Below, in pieces: positions 62,711 through 64,000 of a stretch of DNA of 64,000 nucleotides. This stretch comes from an uncultured Pseudomonadota bacterium (GTDB taxonomy: Bacteria; Myxococcota_A; UBA796; CAJQPC01). Location of the stretch: the NCBI GenBank assembly GCA_913060515.1, contig CAJXRZ010000027.1, positions 1 through 64,000 of the forward strand, given 5' to 3'. The number at the start of each line of letters is the position of its first letter. Within the stretch, counting starts at the first letter, position 1. A program made the translations under genes and the position numbers. Below the pieces are notes generated by a model. It was not told the origin of the DNA, ran no database searches, and worked only from the letters and a program-made list of their open reading frames with translations.

Positions 62711-64000
62711 TGCTGCGCAGCTTTCTCCTTCTTCAGATCCTGCTCTTGCCCCTGGCCCTGACCGCCTGGCTCTTGCTGCGCTCCGGGGGTGGACGCGCGG
62801 CCCTCTTGGGCATGCGTGGGCTGCTCACGACGGCCGTCTTGGCCTCGCTTGGGCTGGGATTGCTGAGCTCCGCCAGCCCACCTCCCATCCCTGAGCCGGT
62901 GCCCGCAGTGCACGCGCAGGTGGATGCCACTGCTCCCAGCGCCTTCGTCACGCCCATGGCGCCTGCCACTCCCCTGCCCTCGCTGCCCACCTGGCCCCTG
63001 GCCTTGCTGCCCCTCTTGGGTCTGGGCTTGGCCCACAACACCTTGAAGCGCCGCGTCGCCCGCCAAACTTTGTCCCGCACCTTGGGCAAGGTTGAGCTGC
63101 GCACAGGAGGCAGCGCGTGGTCGGCCTGGCTGCCCGGTCGCCGGGTGGTGGTCCTCAACCCCGAGCAGAGCGCCCAGGACCGCGCCCTCACTCTGCGCCA
63201 CGAGCTGCAGCACCACCGCCAAGGCGACCCCCAGTGGGCCTGGCTGCTGCTCGGCTTGCAGGTCCTCTGCTTCCTGAATCCAGCGGTGCACTTGCTGGCC
63301 CGCAGCCTGCGCGCCCTTGAGGAGCTGGCCTGCGATGCGGCTCTGCTCGAGCGCGGCACCTCCCCAAAGGCCTACGGCCGCGCGCTGCTCCGTGCGGCGA
63401 GCGCACACCCAGCTCCCCTGGCCATCGCATTCCACACTCCCACACTGCTCGAGGGTCGATTGACCATGCTGAAGAAACGACAGAACCGAAAGATGCCTTG
63501 GCTCCTCTCTCTTGGACTGCTGGTTGGGAGCGGCGTGGCCGTCGCCGCCGAGCTGGCGGTGCCACATGTGCAGGCCACATCGCGCTTTGAGGTGCCCGAG
63601 CACCCCGTGATGGACCAAGCCCGGGTGCGCCTGGATGGAGAGATGGTCAACTTCATGACCCAAGGGCTGGAGCGCTACCCCCAGTGGGCGCCGATGGTGC
63701 ACGCTGAGCTGCAAGCCTGGGGCCTCCCCCCCGAGCTGGCCGCAGTCCCCCTGATCGAGTCCGGCTACCAGAACCTGGGCTCCTACAATCCAGGTGAGTC
63801 GGCTGCGCCAGGGGTACCCGGCAAGGGTCTGTGGATGTTCATTCCCAGCACCGCGCGCACCTACGGCCTGCGGGTCAACCCCGAGCAGGACCAGCGCCTG
63901 GACCCCGTCATGGAGACCCGTGCGGCGGCCGCACTGCTCAGCGACCTGCACACGGAGTTCGAGGACTGGGGCCTGGCCTTGGCCGGCTACAACCAAGGCA
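62710..64000 (+). CDS. BlaR1-like M56 peptidase fused to lytic transglycosylase domain (partial, runs off window)
   Basis: At least 430 residues; no stop codon before the window ends. The N-terminal half is an integral membrane M56 peptidase like BlaR1/MecR1: helices near 4-22, 35-52 and 90-108, zinc motif H164-ELQ-H168, E205-x-A-C-D, and another helix at about 178-197. A transmembrane helix at 263-281 leads outward. From about 305 a GH23/SLT lytic-transglycosylase domain follows: AAVPLIESGYQNLGSYN with E350 as catalytic Glu, GLWMFIPSTARTYGL and LAGYNQG. BlaR1 instead has a penicillin-binding domain here. It is coupled to the BlaI-type repressor, its probable substrate. Confidence 0.82.
   Translation, partial: MLRSFLLLQILLLPLALTAWLLLRSGGGRAALLGMRGLLTTAVLASLGLGLLSSASPPPIPEPVPAVHAQVDATAPSAFVTPMAPATPLPSLPTWPLALLPLLGLGLAHNTLKRRVARQTLSRTLGKVELRTGGSAWSAWLPGRRVVVLNPEQSAQDRALTLRHELQHHRQGDPQWAWLLLGLQVLCFLNPAVHLLARSLRALEELACDAALLERGTSPKAYGRALLRAASAHPAPLAIAFHTPTLLEGRLTMLKKRQNRKMPWLLSLGLLVGSGVAVAAELAVPHVQATSRFEVPEHPVMDQARVRLDGEMVNFMTQGLERYPQWAPMVHAELQAWGLPPELAAVPLIESGYQNLGSYNPGESAAPGVPGKGLWMFIPSTARTYGLRVNPEQDQRLDPVMETRAAAALLSDLHTEFEDWGLALAGYNQG

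Overview
The window is high-GC, gene-dense bacterial DNA with no tRNA, rRNA, transposase, phage or CRISPR feature that I can see. The best guess for the source is a Myxococcota-type (deltaproteobacterial) genome. The reasons are a putative metallopeptidase with a MYXO-CTERM-like tail, many lipoproteins with Asp/Thr/Gly-rich linkers, MopE-like Cys/Asp repeat proteins, a TonB-dependent receptor with an N-terminal TonB_C-like domain, a degenerate Ser/Thr-kinase-like protein, and frequent GTG and TTG starts in overlapping operons. This is inference from gene content, not a phylogenetic placement.

Left part (1-12.8 kb): a 118-bp-period direct repeat at the edge, a MAPEG protein, then a rightward group (two-helix membrane protein, FdhD, GT-C-like membrane protein). 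Next comes a leftward operon (Ig-like lipoprotein, propeller-like protein, trypsin-like protein lacking a visible His), a family I pyrophosphatase, a zinc-ribbon pseudokinase, and a membrane glycosyltransferase-like gene coupled to a YihY/BrkB gene.

12.8-20.2 kb is one long leftward series: transglutaminase-like protein, ABC ATPase, small lipoprotein, MlaE permease, MlaF ATPase, HExxH protein with MYXO-CTERM-like tail, and ankyrin protein. 20.3-22.7 kb holds two tandem PP2C-cNMP fusions, the first catalytically degenerate. 22.8-27.0 kb holds a TonB-dependent receptor coupled to a propeller-thioredoxin lipoprotein, followed by a YciI/ArsR pair with a visible operator.

27.8-36 kb is rich in surface proteins: a 1168-residue RTX-repeat lipoprotein and two paralogous MopE-like lipoproteins. 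A decayed fragment of glpD follows the first paralog and intact glpD follows the second, which points to an old tandem duplication. 36-50 kb contains mutA-mutB (methylmalonyl-CoA mutase), a six-repeat CLEGN lectin-like lipoprotein, a coiled-coil protein, and a haem-motif lipoprotein resembling copper monooxygenases. It also contains a TetR-led operon of two hydrolases and an ATP-grasp protein, RlpA, and meaB, the mutase chaperone.

50-56 kb is a leftward run of a short crotonase, lipoproteins and two tandem SGNH proteins. 56.3-62.2 kb is a coherent phenolic-lipid cluster: FAD monooxygenase, fatty acyl-AMP ligase, acyl carrier protein, ICMT-like methyltransferase, type III polyketide synthase and a divergent fatty-acid desaturase. 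The logic resembles Streptomyces srsABC with a dedicated starter-loading module. The window ends with a BlaI-type repressor under a dyad-symmetric promoter and a BlaR1-like M56 peptidase. In place of the penicillin sensor, this peptidase carries a lytic-transglycosylase domain, and it runs off the right edge. This is the most novel item I see.
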